Shown piece by piece: positions 55,960-64,000 of a stretch of 64,000 nucleotides of DNA. The stretch comes from Clostridia bacterium. GTDB taxonomy: Bacteria; Bacillota; Clostridia; Oscillospirales; CAG-272. The notes under the pieces were generated by a model that made no database searches, was not told the DNA's origin, and was given only the letters and a program-made list of their open reading frames with translations. The first letter of the stretch is position 1. Every line of letters begins with the position of its first letter. The stretch is taken from contig JAFUJB010000014.1 in assembly GCA_017473865.1 (NCBI GenBank), positions 1 through 64,000 of the forward strand. Reading direction: 5' to 3'. Both the position numbers and the translations under genes were made by a program.

Positions 55960-56976
55960 TTGAAACACGTAAATATACCGGTATTTATACCGCACCTAGG
56001 TTGCCCGAATGACTGTGTTTTCTGTAACCAGAAACGCATTTCGGGCACGTCTTCTTTTCACAAAGAAGACGTTGATTCAATAATTAAAAATGCTCTGTCG
56101 ACAATCGACAAAGAAAGCACCGAAACAGAGGTAGCATTCTTCGGCGGAAGCTTCACGGGAATCGAACGTTCCGATATGCTCTATCTGCTTGAAACTGCGC
56201 ACAAATATATCGAATCGGGCGAAATAAAATCTATCCGACTTTCTACCCGCCCCGATTATATAGACGTTGAAATACTGTCGATTCTGAAAAAATACGGTGT
56301 AAAAACAATCGAACTCGGTCTGCAGTCAATGGATGACGCGGTTTTGTCTGTAACCAAAAGAGGACACACCTCAAAATGCGCCATAGAAAGCTGTAAACTC
56401 ATAAAACAAGAAGGATTTACCCTTATCGGTCAGATGATGATAGGTCTCCCCGGCTCAAACCTTGAAAAAGAGCTTCACACCGCAAATCTTATTTGTGAAT
56501 TATGCGATGGTGCAAGAATATATCCTACGGTCGTACTCAGGGAAACCGAGCTTTGCCAAATGGCTAAAACAGGCGGATATAAGCCCTTAACCCTTGAAGA
56601 CGCAATTATGCGTACAGGCGAAGCTTTGGCTGTGTTTGCGGGCAAGGGAAAACAGGTAATCAGAATCGGGCTGCAATCCGGAGACGAACTTTACGATCCC
56701 GACGTTGTGTACGGCGGCGACTATCACCCTGCCATTGGTGAACTTGCCGAAAACTACGTCTTCTACAAAAAAATATGCGAAAAAATTGAGAAAGAAAAAC
56801 TTGACGTATCGGGTAAAACGCTCGTTATTTACTGCCCGATCGGATGCACGTCAAAAGTAATCGGGCAAAAAAAGTCGAATAAAATTAAATTAATAAATAA
56901 TTTAAATATAAAATACATAAAAGTTGTTGAAAAAAACGATGTTATAGACTATAATATAGAATTAAGCATACTATAA
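55960..56976 (+). CDS. Radical SAM protein, Elp3-like
   Basis: 338 residues. The cluster motif CPNDCVFC (CxxxCxxC) lies near the N-terminus in PHLGCPNDCVFCNQKRISG. Other family stretches are EVAFFGGSFTGIE, ELGLQSMDDAVLSVTKRGH, GQMMIGLPGS and LRETELCQM. These proteins, encoded next to rnc and smc in many Clostridia, have no established reaction. The likely start is TTG at 55960, behind AAGGGAG; an upstream TTG has no site. There is no acetyltransferase domain, unlike true Elp3. Confidence 0.88.
   Translation: MKHVNIPVFIPHLGCPNDCVFCNQKRISGTSSFHKEDVDSIIKNALSTIDKESTETEVAFFGGSFTGIERSDMLYLLETAHKYIESGEIKSIRLSTRPDYIDVEILSILKKYGVKTIELGLQSMDDAVLSVTKRGHTSKCAIESCKLIKQEGFTLIGQMMIGLPGSNLEKELHTANLICELCDGARIYPTVVLRETELCQMAKTGGYKPLTLEDAIMRTGEALAVFAGKGKQVIRIGLQSGDELYDPDVVYGGDYHPAIGELAENYVFYKKICEKIEKEKLDVSGKTLVIYCPIGCTSKVIGQKKSNKIKLINNLNIKYIKVVEKNDVIDYNIELSIL
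56927..56955 (+). promoter_or_regulatory. Candidate promoter for smc
   Basis: TTGAAA (56927-56932), 17 bp, TATAAT (56950-56955), inside the last codons of the radical SAM gene. Confidence 0.55.
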
Positions 56977-56979
56977 CAT

Positions 56980-57016
56980 AAGAGTTGGTGTGCTTCGCCC
57001 GCCAACTCTTTGTTGT
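56980..57016 (+). terminator. Terminator or attenuator between the radical SAM gene and smc
   Basis: AGAGTTGG / CCAACTCT around a GC-rich loop, with an interrupted T tract. If the 56,927 promoter is used, the hairpin lies in the smc leader. Confidence 0.6.
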
Positions 57017-57060
57017 ATCTAAAAAATTTTTCGGAAACAGAAAGGGGGACTACCGACAAA

Positions 57061-60000
57061 ATGCGACTGAAATCACTTGAAATTCACGGTTTTAAGTCTT
57101 TTCCCGACAAAACCACAATTAACTTTGATAACGGCACAACTGTCATAGTAGGCCCTAACGGAAGCGGTAAATCCAATATCTCCGATGCTATGCGCTGGGT
57201 TCTCGGTGAACTCTCAAGTAAAAACATCCGCGGAACAAAAATGGAAGACGTTATCTTCGGCGGCTCGGCAACACGAAGCCCTATGGGATTTGCCGAGGTT
57301 ACCCTTGTCATCGACAACACGGGAAGCGGTAACAGAATCGCTGTCGATTACGACGAGGTTGAAGTTACAAGAAGATATTACCGTTCAGGCGAAAGTGAAT
57401 ATATGATCAACCGACGCCCCGCAAGGCTCAAGGACATTCACGAAATGTTTATGAACACAGGCGTAGGTAAAACGGGTTATTCAATCGTAAGCCAGGGTAA
57501 AGCGGCTGAGATCATCTCTCAGAAAAGCGACGAGAGAAGAAATATTTTTGAAGAAGCGGCAGGCATTTCCAAATACCGCTACAAGAAAAACGAAGCCGAA
57601 AGAAAACTTGCATCTACAAACGAAAATCTTATACGTCTCAACGACATAAAATACGAGCTTGAAGGAAGAATAGGCCCTCTTGAAAAAGAGGCGGAAAAAG
57701 CAAGAAGATATCTTGAATTCTACGATAAGAAAAAGAACGCAGACGTTTCTTTGTGGCTCTATGATACAAAAGAACTCCGAGAGAAACTCGACAAGGCAGA
57801 AAAAGACTTTCTGGCATCGGGCACTGAGCTTGAGGTTGCAGACGAAACAATACAGTCTCTTGAAAGCCAGAGCGAAAAGCTCATTCTGTCCTCTCAGGAA
57901 AACAAACTTAAATCGGAAAAAAACAATACCGAACTGCAAAATGCAAACGAGAGAAAGTTCGGACTTGAAGGTACTATCAAGGTTCTCGAAAATGATTCCG
58001 AGCATATAAAACAGCTCTCCCTGCAGGCAGAAAACGAACTTAAGCTTCGTTTGCAGGAAAAAGACGAAACAGAAAAGACTCTTTCCGAATCCAAAGAAAA
58101 GCTGAAAGAATTACGCGAAAAGCTTTCTCAGTCAGAAAAAGAAAGAGCACTTGCCGATAATCTTCTTGAAAATGCGCTTCTTGAACTCGTCGAACTTGAA
58201 AGAAAGCTCGAACAGGCAGAAAACATAATCCGCGAAAAAGAAGAAGAAGCGGTAAACAAACAGATTGAACTCTCCTCGCTTTCCGGTTCGAGAAAGACCG
58301 AGGATGAAAGATATGAAACTCTCAAAAATGAAATTGCAGATCTTGAAGAGGCAATTTCTCTTCTCAGCGAACGTGCAACTAAAGCCGAGAAGACTATTGA
58401 GGGATATCAGAAAAAAGCTGACGAAGCAACCGCAAATGCAACAGAGGCTGAAAATGCCATACGCGAACTTGAAATAAAAGAAGAACAGCTTAACAACACT
58501 GTCAATACCCTGTACATAGATATGGCTTCAAAGAAACAGCGAGCAGAAGCCCTGAAAAGAATGGAAGAACACTTTGAGGGTTATGCTAACAGTGTCCGTT
58601 TCGTTATGAACGAGAGTGCAAACAATACTCTTTCGGGTATATACGGACCGGTTTCAAAGCTTATCAGCGTTAACAGAAAATACACCCTCGCCGTTGAAAC
58701 GGCATTGGGCGGAAACCTGCAGAACATAGTCGTTAAGGACGAAGGAAGCGCAAAAAAAGCAATTGCTCTCCTCAAAGAAAAGAATGCAGGAAGAGCGACG
58801 TTCTATCCTTTGACGTCCATACAGGTTCAGAAGCTTAACGTAGACATAAACACCGTTTCTTCAATGAACGGCTTTATCGGAATTGCAAGCGAACTTACCG
58901 AATGCGACGACAAATTCAGAATAATAAGCGAATACCTGCTCGGCAGAACGGTAGTTTTCGATACCATCGACAATGCAAGCATTGCCGCAAACAAGCTAAA
59001 CTACAAAGTAAAACTGGTTACGCTTGACGGTCAGATCATTAATGCGGGCGGTTCGTATACGGGCGGTTCTGCGAAGAAAGACAGCGGAATGCTTACACGC
59101 AATTCCGAAATAGAAAAGCTCAACAAAGAGTGTGAAGCGATACAAAAAAACGTATCAAACGCACAACATTCTCTCGACGGCATTACAAAAGAAAAAGAAG
59201 CTCTTGTAAAAACGAGAGATTCGCATCTCGGCAACGTTTCTTTGCTTACTTCCCTGCTTAATGCGGAAAATACGCAGTATGAAGTTTTGAAATCGCAGAT
59301 TACTTCTGACGAAAAGTCGATCGATTCTCTCAAAGAAGAGCTTGAAAGGCTTGAAAAAGCAGATGATTTCTACCGCGAAAAGAAAACAAATATTGAAAAA
59401 GCTATTGAAGAAATCAATCTGCTTATCGAAGCCGGCAAGGGTGAACATACAAAACTCAAAAACACCATTACCGAAAAGAACGTTCAGATCGAAGAGCTCC
59501 GCAAGAGAAACAGCGAATCGGTAGTACGTCTTACCGAAGACAGAAAAGATGCTGAAAACCTGCAGAAGAACGTTGAACAGACAGAATATCTGCTTATAAC
59601 TCTCGAAGAAAGAATCAGCCTTGGAAAAACCGAGCTTGAGTCACTTGATACAAAAGACGGCAGCACAAAAGGCAGATTCGAAAAAGCAAAAGCCGATCTT
59701 GAAGAGATTACACTGATTATCGCATCTCTTGAAAAAGAAAAGGGCGACTATTCAGAAAAGAACGACGAATACGAAAAGAAAATTAACGATCTCCGCATCA
59801 AGATCAAAGAAAAGACAAACACAAGAGAGCTTGTTTTCAGAGCATACACAAAACTTGAAGGACTTTGTCAGCAGCTCAAAAACGACCTTGACAAGTCATC
59901 CGAACGTATGTGGGACGAATACGAGCTTACTTACAGCACGGCAGTTGAGCTTGAACTTCCCGAGGTTACTCCGGAAAACAGAGCGGAAATTTCACGCTTA

Positions 60001-60657
60001 CTTACAGAATACAAGGGTAAACTTAAAGGGCTCGGCCACGTAAACGTAGGCGCTATCGACGAGTATAAAGACGTAAAAGAAAGATACGACTTTATGCACA
60101 GTCAGATCACCGACCTCGAAAATGCCGAAAAACAGCTTACCGACATTATCGTTAAGCTCGAAGTCGAAATGCGCGAAAAATTCTCGCAGACGATGAAGGA
60201 CGTAAACATTCACTTCAAAAACGTATTCCGAGAACTGTTCGGCGGCGGTACGGCTGAGCTTGTGCTCACCAATCCCGATGACGTACTTACGAGCGGAATC
60301 GATATTAACGTAGCTCCCCCCGGAAAGATAATCAAAAACCTAGTTTCTCTTTCGGGCGGCGAACAGGCGTTCGTTGCAATCGCTCTATTCTTTGCAATAC
60401 TCAAAGTCAATCCAACGCCCTTCTGCATATTTGACGAGATCGAGTCTGCTCTCGACGAGGTTAACGTTGTCAGATTTGCGGAATATGCAAAGAAATATTC
60501 CGACTCAACCCAATTTATTATGATAACACACCGCAGAGGCACAATGGAATCCGCAGATACGCTTTACGGTGTTACGATGTACGAAAAAGGTATCTCAAAA
60601 GTACTTACCGTTAACGTACGCGACATCGAAGAAAGATTGGGCGTCAAACTCGAATAG
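57061..60657 (+). CDS. smc: Chromosome segregation protein SMC
   Basis: 1198 residues. SMC dimers with ScpA/ScpB compact and segregate chromosomes. Walker A is GPNGSGKSN (about 32-40). Two long coiled coils (~170-500, ~670-1020) flank a hinge near 510-660, with GGSYTGGSAKKDSG at its end. The C-terminal ABC signature is LSGGEQAFVAIAL and Walker B is FCIFDEIESALDEVN. The ATG at 57061 was chosen for homology (MRLKSLEIHGFKSF). The GGGGG site is 12 nt away, rather far. ftsY follows. Confidence 0.97.
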   Translation: MRLKSLEIHGFKSFPDKTTINFDNGTTVIVGPNGSGKSNISDAMRWVLGELSSKNIRGTKMEDVIFGGSATRSPMGFAEVTLVIDNTGSGNRIAVDYDEVEVTRRYYRSGESEYMINRRPARLKDIHEMFMNTGVGKTGYSIVSQGKAAEIISQKSDERRNIFEEAAGISKYRYKKNEAERKLASTNENLIRLNDIKYELEGRIGPLEKEAEKARRYLEFYDKKKNADVSLWLYDTKELREKLDKAEKDFLASGTELEVADETIQSLESQSEKLILSSQENKLKSEKNNTELQNANERKFGLEGTIKVLENDSEHIKQLSLQAENELKLRLQEKDETEKTLSESKEKLKELREKLSQSEKERALADNLLENALLELVELERKLEQAENIIREKEEEAVNKQIELSSLSGSRKTEDERYETLKNEIADLEEAISLLSERATKAEKTIEGYQKKADEATANATEAENAIRELEIKEEQLNNTVNTLYIDMASKKQRAEALKRMEEHFEGYANSVRFVMNESANNTLSGIYGPVSKLISVNRKYTLAVETALGGNLQNIVVKDEGSAKKAIALLKEKNAGRATFYPLTSIQVQKLNVDINTVSSMNGFIGIASELTECDDKFRIISEYLLGRTVVFDTIDNASIAANKLNYKVKLVTLDGQIINAGGSYTGGSAKKDSGMLTRNSEIEKLNKECEAIQKNVSNAQHSLDGITKEKEALVKTRDSHLGNVSLLTSLLNAENTQYEVLKSQITSDEKSIDSLKEELERLEKADDFYREKKTNIEKAIEEINLLIEAGKGEHTKLKNTITEKNVQIEELRKRNSESVVRLTEDRKDAENLQKNVEQTEYLLITLEERISLGKTELESLDTKDGSTKGRFEKAKADLEEITLIIASLEKEKGDYSEKNDEYEKKINDLRIKIKEKTNTRELVFRAYTKLEGLCQQLKNDLDKSSERMWDEYELTYSTAVELELPEVTPENRAEISRLLTEYKGKLKGLGHVNVGAIDEYKDVKERYDFMHSQITDLENAEKQLTDIIVKLEVEMREKFSQTMKDVNIHFKNVFRELFGGGTAELVLTNPDDVLTSGIDINVAPPGKIIKNLVSLSGGEQAFVAIALFFAILKVNPTPFCIFDEIESALDEVNVVRFAEYAKKYSDSTQFIMITHRRGTMESADTLYGVTMYEKGISKVLTVNVRDIEERLGVKLE

Positions 60658-60696
60658 TCAATTGAATAATCAATCGAAAACTGAAAGGTTATTACT

Positions 60697-61602
60697 ATGT
60701 CATTTTTTGATAAACTTAAATCAGGGCTGGCAAAAACAAAATCGTCAATAATCAGCCAGGTTGATAATCTTTTCAAGGCTTTCGTAAGAGTAGATGAGGA
60801 TCTACTCGAAGAACTTGAAGAATTACTCATTGCCGCTGACGTAGGCTTTGAGTCTACCGAAGAAATTATTGACAAGCTCAGAGAGAAAATCAAAGACGAA
60901 CGCTTGTCCGACCCTGAACAGACAAAACAAGCGCTTATCGAAATACTCAAGGGTATGATCGGCAACGGCGAGGAGCTTAATCTGTCGACCTCTCCCTCTG
61001 TTATATTGGTTATAGGCGTAAACGGCGTTGGCAAAACGACGTCAATAGCAAAAATAGCACACCATCTTATTTCAAACGGCAAAAAGGTCGTACTTGCAGC
61101 AGCAGATACATTCAGAGCAGCGGCAATCGATCAGCTTCAGATATGGGCGGACAGGGCCGGCGCAGATCTCATTAAGAACACCGAAGGCTCAGACCCCGCC
61201 GCCGTTGTTTTTGACGCCGTATCAGCCGCAAAAAGCAGAAAGGCTGACGTGCTCATCGTTGATACCGCAGGCAGACTCCATAACAAGAAAAACCTTATGG
61301 ACGAACTTGCAAAGATCGACAGGGTCATCAACCGCGAGCTTCCCGACGCATCAAGGGAAACCCTTCTCGTTCTTGATTCAACGACAGGACAAAACGCTGT
61401 CAGACAAGCAAAAGAATTCAAGAATTCCGCAAATATTACGGGTCTTGTTCTCACTAAACTTGACGGCACAGCTAAGGGCGGAATCGTATTCTCGATTAAA
61501 AATGAGCTTGACATCCCCGTTAAATACATTGGAGTAGGCGAAAAGATAGACGATCTTCAGCCCTTTGATGCAAACGATTTTGTTAAAGCATTGTTTGAAT
61601 AA
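60697..61602 (+). CDS. ftsY: Signal recognition particle receptor FtsY
   Basis: 301 residues. It docks SRP-ribosome complexes to the translocon. It is a short form: the N-helical domain starts at once, without the acidic A domain of E. coli. GTPase motifs are GVNGVGKTTSIAK, DTFRAAAIDQL, VDTAGRLHNK and TKLDGTAKGG. The C-terminal IKYIGVGEKIDDLQPFD pattern reads VKYIGVGEKIDDLQPF here. The ribosome site AAAGG precedes the ATG. It follows smc, a conserved Firmicute order. Confidence 0.97.
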   Translation: MSFFDKLKSGLAKTKSSIISQVDNLFKAFVRVDEDLLEELEELLIAADVGFESTEEIIDKLREKIKDERLSDPEQTKQALIEILKGMIGNGEELNLSTSPSVILVIGVNGVGKTTSIAKIAHHLISNGKKVVLAAADTFRAAAIDQLQIWADRAGADLIKNTEGSDPAAVVFDAVSAAKSRKADVLIVDTAGRLHNKKNLMDELAKIDRVINRELPDASRETLLVLDSTTGQNAVRQAKEFKNSANITGLVLTKLDGTAKGGIVFSIKNELDIPVKYIGVGEKIDDLQPFDANDFVKALFE

Positions 61603-61619
61603 TTTTTACTGGTATATTT

Positions 61620-62228
61620 ATGGAAATAGTATTGGCATCAAGAAACAAAAAGAAAATTGCAGAGCTTCAGGCAATGATGTCTGCAATTCCCTCTTTGGAT
61701 ATAAAAATACTTTCACTCGACGATATCGGCGTTTTTGACGATATCGAAGAAAACGGAGAGACCTTTGAAGATAACGCTCGTATAAAAGCATCTGTGGGCG
61801 CACAAAAGGGATATATAACCGTAGCTGACGACTCGGGACTCTGCGTTGATGCTTTAAACGGTGCCCCCGGCGTTCATTCGGCAAGGTTTTCGGGTCTTGG
61901 CGACGATGGAAACAATAAGCTTCTTGTTGAAAAGCTTAAAGGGCTCCCCACTGAAAAAAGAACCGCGCGTTTTATGACTAACGTCGTATGTATATTCCCT
62001 AAACATAATGACGAGATAGTAACCGTCGGAGAGGTTATGGGGTATATTACAGAACAGCCTATGGGTACAAACGGCTTCGGGTACGATCCGTACTTCTTTT
62101 ATCCGCCATTTAACAAGACGTTCGCTCAGCTTACAAGCGAAGAGAAAAACTCCATCAGCCACAGAGGAAAGGCTATGAGAGAATTAGCAGAAAAGCTTGT
62201 CGAAAAAGCAAAGAAATATAATCTTTAA
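61620..62228 (+). CDS. rdgB: XTP/dITP diphosphatase (RdgB/HAM1 family)
   Basis: 202 residues. It removes non-canonical purine triphosphates (XTP, dITP) from the nucleotide pool. Family motifs are ASRNKKKIAEL (substrate loop), VADDSGLCVDAL (metal Asp), HSARFSG, GFGYDPYF and ISHRGKAM. It starts 17 nt after ftsY. Confidence 0.95.
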   Translation: MEIVLASRNKKKIAELQAMMSAIPSLDIKILSLDDIGVFDDIEENGETFEDNARIKASVGAQKGYITVADDSGLCVDALNGAPGVHSARFSGLGDDGNNKLLVEKLKGLPTEKRTARFMTNVVCIFPKHNDEIVTVGEVMGYITEQPMGTNGFGYDPYFFYPPFNKTFAQLTSEEKNSISHRGKAMRELAEKLVEKAKKYNL

Positions 62229-62250
62229 AAACATAAAAAAGGACTGCATT

Positions 62251-62544
62251 ATGCTTAATTCAAAACAAAGAGCATATCTTCGTTCGCTCGCAGTACACAT
62301 TGATACCATTTTCCAGATTGGAAAAGGCGGCATAAACGAAAATATGACAGAACAAATATCAAACGCTCTTGAAGCCCGCGAGCTTATAAAGCTCCGCGTG
62401 CTCGACAACTCCGAATATTCTGCGAGAGAGGCTGCCGATGAGATTTCACAGATCGTTAATGCCGACGTTGTTCAGGTGGTTGGCACCCGCTTCGTTCTCT
62501 ACCGCGAATCAAAAAAACACAAGAAAATCGAGTTAGTAAAATGA
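62251..62544 (+). CDS. yhbY: YhbY/CRM-domain RNA-binding protein
   Basis: 97 residues, a single CRM domain: KQRAYLRSLAVHIDTIFQIGKGG with the GKGG-type loop, then ALEARELIKLRVL and a VVGTRFVLYRESKK end. YhbY associates with the large ribosomal subunit precursor. The start follows AAAAGGAC. It overlaps nadD by 4 nt (ATGA). Confidence 0.93.
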   Translation: MLNSKQRAYLRSLAVHIDTIFQIGKGGINENMTEQISNALEARELIKLRVLDNSEYSAREAADEISQIVNADVVQVVGTRFVLYRESKKHKKIELVK

Positions 62545-63161
62545 GTGATGTAAAAATCGGTATTTACGGCGGCACTTTCGCTCCCATACACATTGGGCAT
62601 ATACGCTCAGCATTTGCGTTTTTAACAGCCTGTCAGCTTGACAAGTTATTTATTATGCCGAACTTTATCCCGCCTCATAAAACTGCAATAACGGGCGACG
62701 ATCCCCAGTCAAGACTACAAATGCTGAAGATCGCTTTTTCCGAGCTTCCCTTCTACGATGACAAGATCATCATATCGGACTTTGAACTCAGAAATGCGGA
62801 AACAAGCTATACTTACAAAACTCTTGAGCATTTTAAGTGGATTTCTAAAGATCTCACCCTGCTCTGCGGCACCGATAATTTTCTGACACTCGAAAAGTGG
62901 AAGAATTTTGAAAGGGTGTTTGAGCTTGCAACTATTGCTCACATCGTAAGACCAAACACTTTCAACGAGTCAGACGAGATAACCGCGGCAAAAGAAAAGT
63001 ATATTGAAAAATACAATGCAAAAATCGTTGACGTGCCTATGGCTCCCATCGACATATCTTCAACCGAGCTTCGCGAAAAAATTAAACTCGGGGAAGACAC
63101 ATCGCTCTATATTCCTCACAACGTAAGAACTTATATTGACAAATACAATATGTATCGGTGA
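62541..63161 (+). CDS. nadD: Nicotinate-nucleotide adenylyltransferase
   Basis: 206 residues. It adenylates nicotinate mononucleotide to deamido-NAD. The nucleotidyltransferase motif is YGGTFAPIHIGHI, and the C-terminal ISSTELREKI (ISSTxxR) closes the active site. FIMPNFIPPHK and LLCGTDNFLTLEKW are also typical. It overlaps yhbY and is followed by yqeK, the standard order. Confidence 0.95.
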   Translation: MSDVKIGIYGGTFAPIHIGHIRSAFAFLTACQLDKLFIMPNFIPPHKTAITGDDPQSRLQMLKIAFSELPFYDDKIIISDFELRNAETSYTYKTLEHFKWISKDLTLLCGTDNFLTLEKWKNFERVFELATIAHIVRPNTFNESDEITAAKEKYIEKYNAKIVDVPMAPIDISSTELREKIKLGEDTSLYIPHNVRTYIDKYNMYR

Positions 63162-63165
63162 AATA

Positions 63166-63753
63166 ATGCTTGATTTACGTGAAAAAATCAAAGGTTATAT
63201 GTCTGTTTACAGATATAACCACACAATATCGGTAGCAAAAGAATGCGAAAAAATGGCTGAGCTTTTCGGCATAGACGGAAAAAAGCTTGTTATTTCCGCT
63301 TATCTACACGATATTACAAAAGAAATGGATATACAAGAACAGATAGAACTGTGTAGACATTTTGGTGTTGATATTGATGAAGACACATTGAATTCCCCAA
63401 AGACTCTTCACTCTTTTTCGGCTCCTTTTCTTATAAAGAGAGATTTCCCCGAATACGATGAAGAATCAATTACTCTTCCCATAAAATATCACACAACGGG
63501 CAGAGAGAATATGTCATTGTCCGAAAAACTGCTCTATCTTGCCGATTATATCGAGCCTACGCGCAAATTTGAAGAGTGCGTAAAACTGCGAAACAGCTTT
63601 TATTCTTCCGAAGAAGATTTGCAAAAAAGACTTGATCGCGTAATTCTCGATTCACTCAGATACACTATTGATGAGCTGAAGGCGAATAATCAGTTCATCC
63701 ATCCAGAAACAACAAACGCCTACCGTTTTCTTTTATCAGCTACAGGAGAATAA
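63166..63753 (+). CDS. yqeK: HD-domain diadenosine tetraphosphatase YqeK
   Basis: 195 residues. HD motifs are RYNHTISVAKECEKM (His) and SAYLHDITKEM (His-Asp), with IKYHTTGRENMS and LYLADYIEPTR. YqeK proteins hydrolyse Ap4A symmetrically to ADP. The ATG at 63166 follows GGTGAA. It lies 4 nt after nadD and 1 nt before the next gene. Confidence 0.93.
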   Translation: MLDLREKIKGYMSVYRYNHTISVAKECEKMAELFGIDGKKLVISAYLHDITKEMDIQEQIELCRHFGVDIDEDTLNSPKTLHSFSAPFLIKRDFPEYDEESITLPIKYHTTGRENMSLSEKLLYLADYIEPTRKFEECVKLRNSFYSSEEDLQKRLDRVILDSLRYTIDELKANNQFIHPETTNAYRFLLSATGE

Positions 63754-63754
63754 T

Positions 63755-64000
63755 ATGGATAACAATACTGAAAACATGGTTACTACGGAAGTAACCGAAA
63801 CAAAAGTGAAAAAGAAGAAAAAAGGCAAAATCGTTCTTCTTATAGTACTATTTACAATTCTTGCCTTGCTTTTGGGTGTCGTTGGTTATGCCGTATATGC
63901 GGTTAAGTTTCACACTCCCGACACGGGCACTGACGATCCGCCTCCCTTTGCTACCGACGATCTTTTTGAAACAGAGGATACAACTTCCCCGCCGGAAACC
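63755..64000 (+). CDS. N-terminus of a probable LytR-CpsA-Psr family protein (partial)
   Basis: 82 codons before the right edge. A short cytoplasmic stretch with KVKKKKKGK is followed by one membrane helix (IVLLIVLFTILALLLGVVGYAVYAV) and an acidic Pro/Thr-rich linker. LCP proteins, which attach polymers to peptidoglycan, have this N-terminus and often follow yqeK in Firmicutes. The LCP domain itself lies outside the window. The ribosome site CAGGAGAA precedes the ATG. Confidence 0.6.
   Translation, partial: MDNNTENMVTTEVTETKVKKKKKGKIVLLIVLFTILALLLGVVGYAVYAVKFHTPDTGTDDPPPFATDDLFETEDTTSPPET

Overview
The window is a chromosomal segment of a spore-forming, low-to-moderate G+C Firmicute of the class Clostridia. 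I base this on the spoVAD-spoVAE pair, a cysteine T-box leader, an infC-rpmI-rplT operon with an attenuator-like leader, a dockerin protein, TTG starts after strong GGAGG sites, and Firmicute gene order (rpsO-pnp, cysE-cysS, topA-trmFO, plsX-rnc-smc-ftsY, yhbY-nadD-yqeK-LCP). Dockerins and the dispersed intergenic palindromes suggest a gut Oscillospirales-like organism. That placement is inference.

Layout. 1-6.8 kb: the end of a cell-wall-binding repeat protein, a polysaccharide deacetylase, spoVAD-spoVAE, an MscS channel, a two-repeat dockerin mini-protein, an AEC permease and guaB. 7.0-10.8 kb: a 50-residue peptide gene absent from long-ORF predictions, directly downstream of the first giant surface protein (paralogue A). 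11.2-19.6 kb: a small alarmone synthetase, a repeat-filled gap with a 181-bp tandem duplication, rpsO-pnp, and a T-box-controlled cysE-cysS-lipoprotein operon. 19.6-38.8 kb: a cluster of three giant secreted paralogues (B, C, D) and a related lipoprotein (E), separated by repeat-rich gaps. 39.0-43.4 kb: the purEFNH operon behind a leader that has its own promoter, a 39-codon Cys-rich ORF and a terminator. 43.5-46.9 kb: a sugar isomerase/epimerase, and a reverse-strand operon encoding a membrane protein, a VanY-type peptidase and a nitroreductase. 46.9-64 kb: a forward-strand housekeeping stretch from infC to a truncated LCP-like gene.

The most unusual content is the family A-E. A, B, C and D share a signal peptide, a beta-helix-like N-terminal half with exactly eight GGS...GA.HSG.S repeats, and a second conserved domain. 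B, C and D add a C-terminal module that also forms nearly all of lipoprotein E. That module has invariant Cys, His and Asp-Gln-(His/Asn) motifs resembling a papain/NlpC-type cysteine hydrolase. A is therefore the module without the hydrolase and E the hydrolase without the repeats. Upstream of A-D, and only there, lies a shared promoter (GAATTAT, 13 nt, TGTGRTATDAT) followed by a dyad near the predicted mRNA 5' end. This points to one co-regulated, undescribed surface system, while E is driven by an ordinary sigma-A promoter.

Other notable points are an infC gene that can only be extended to full IF3 length from an AUA start codon behind a perfect Shine-Dalgarno sequence, and an unidentified attenuator-like leader on the purine operon.
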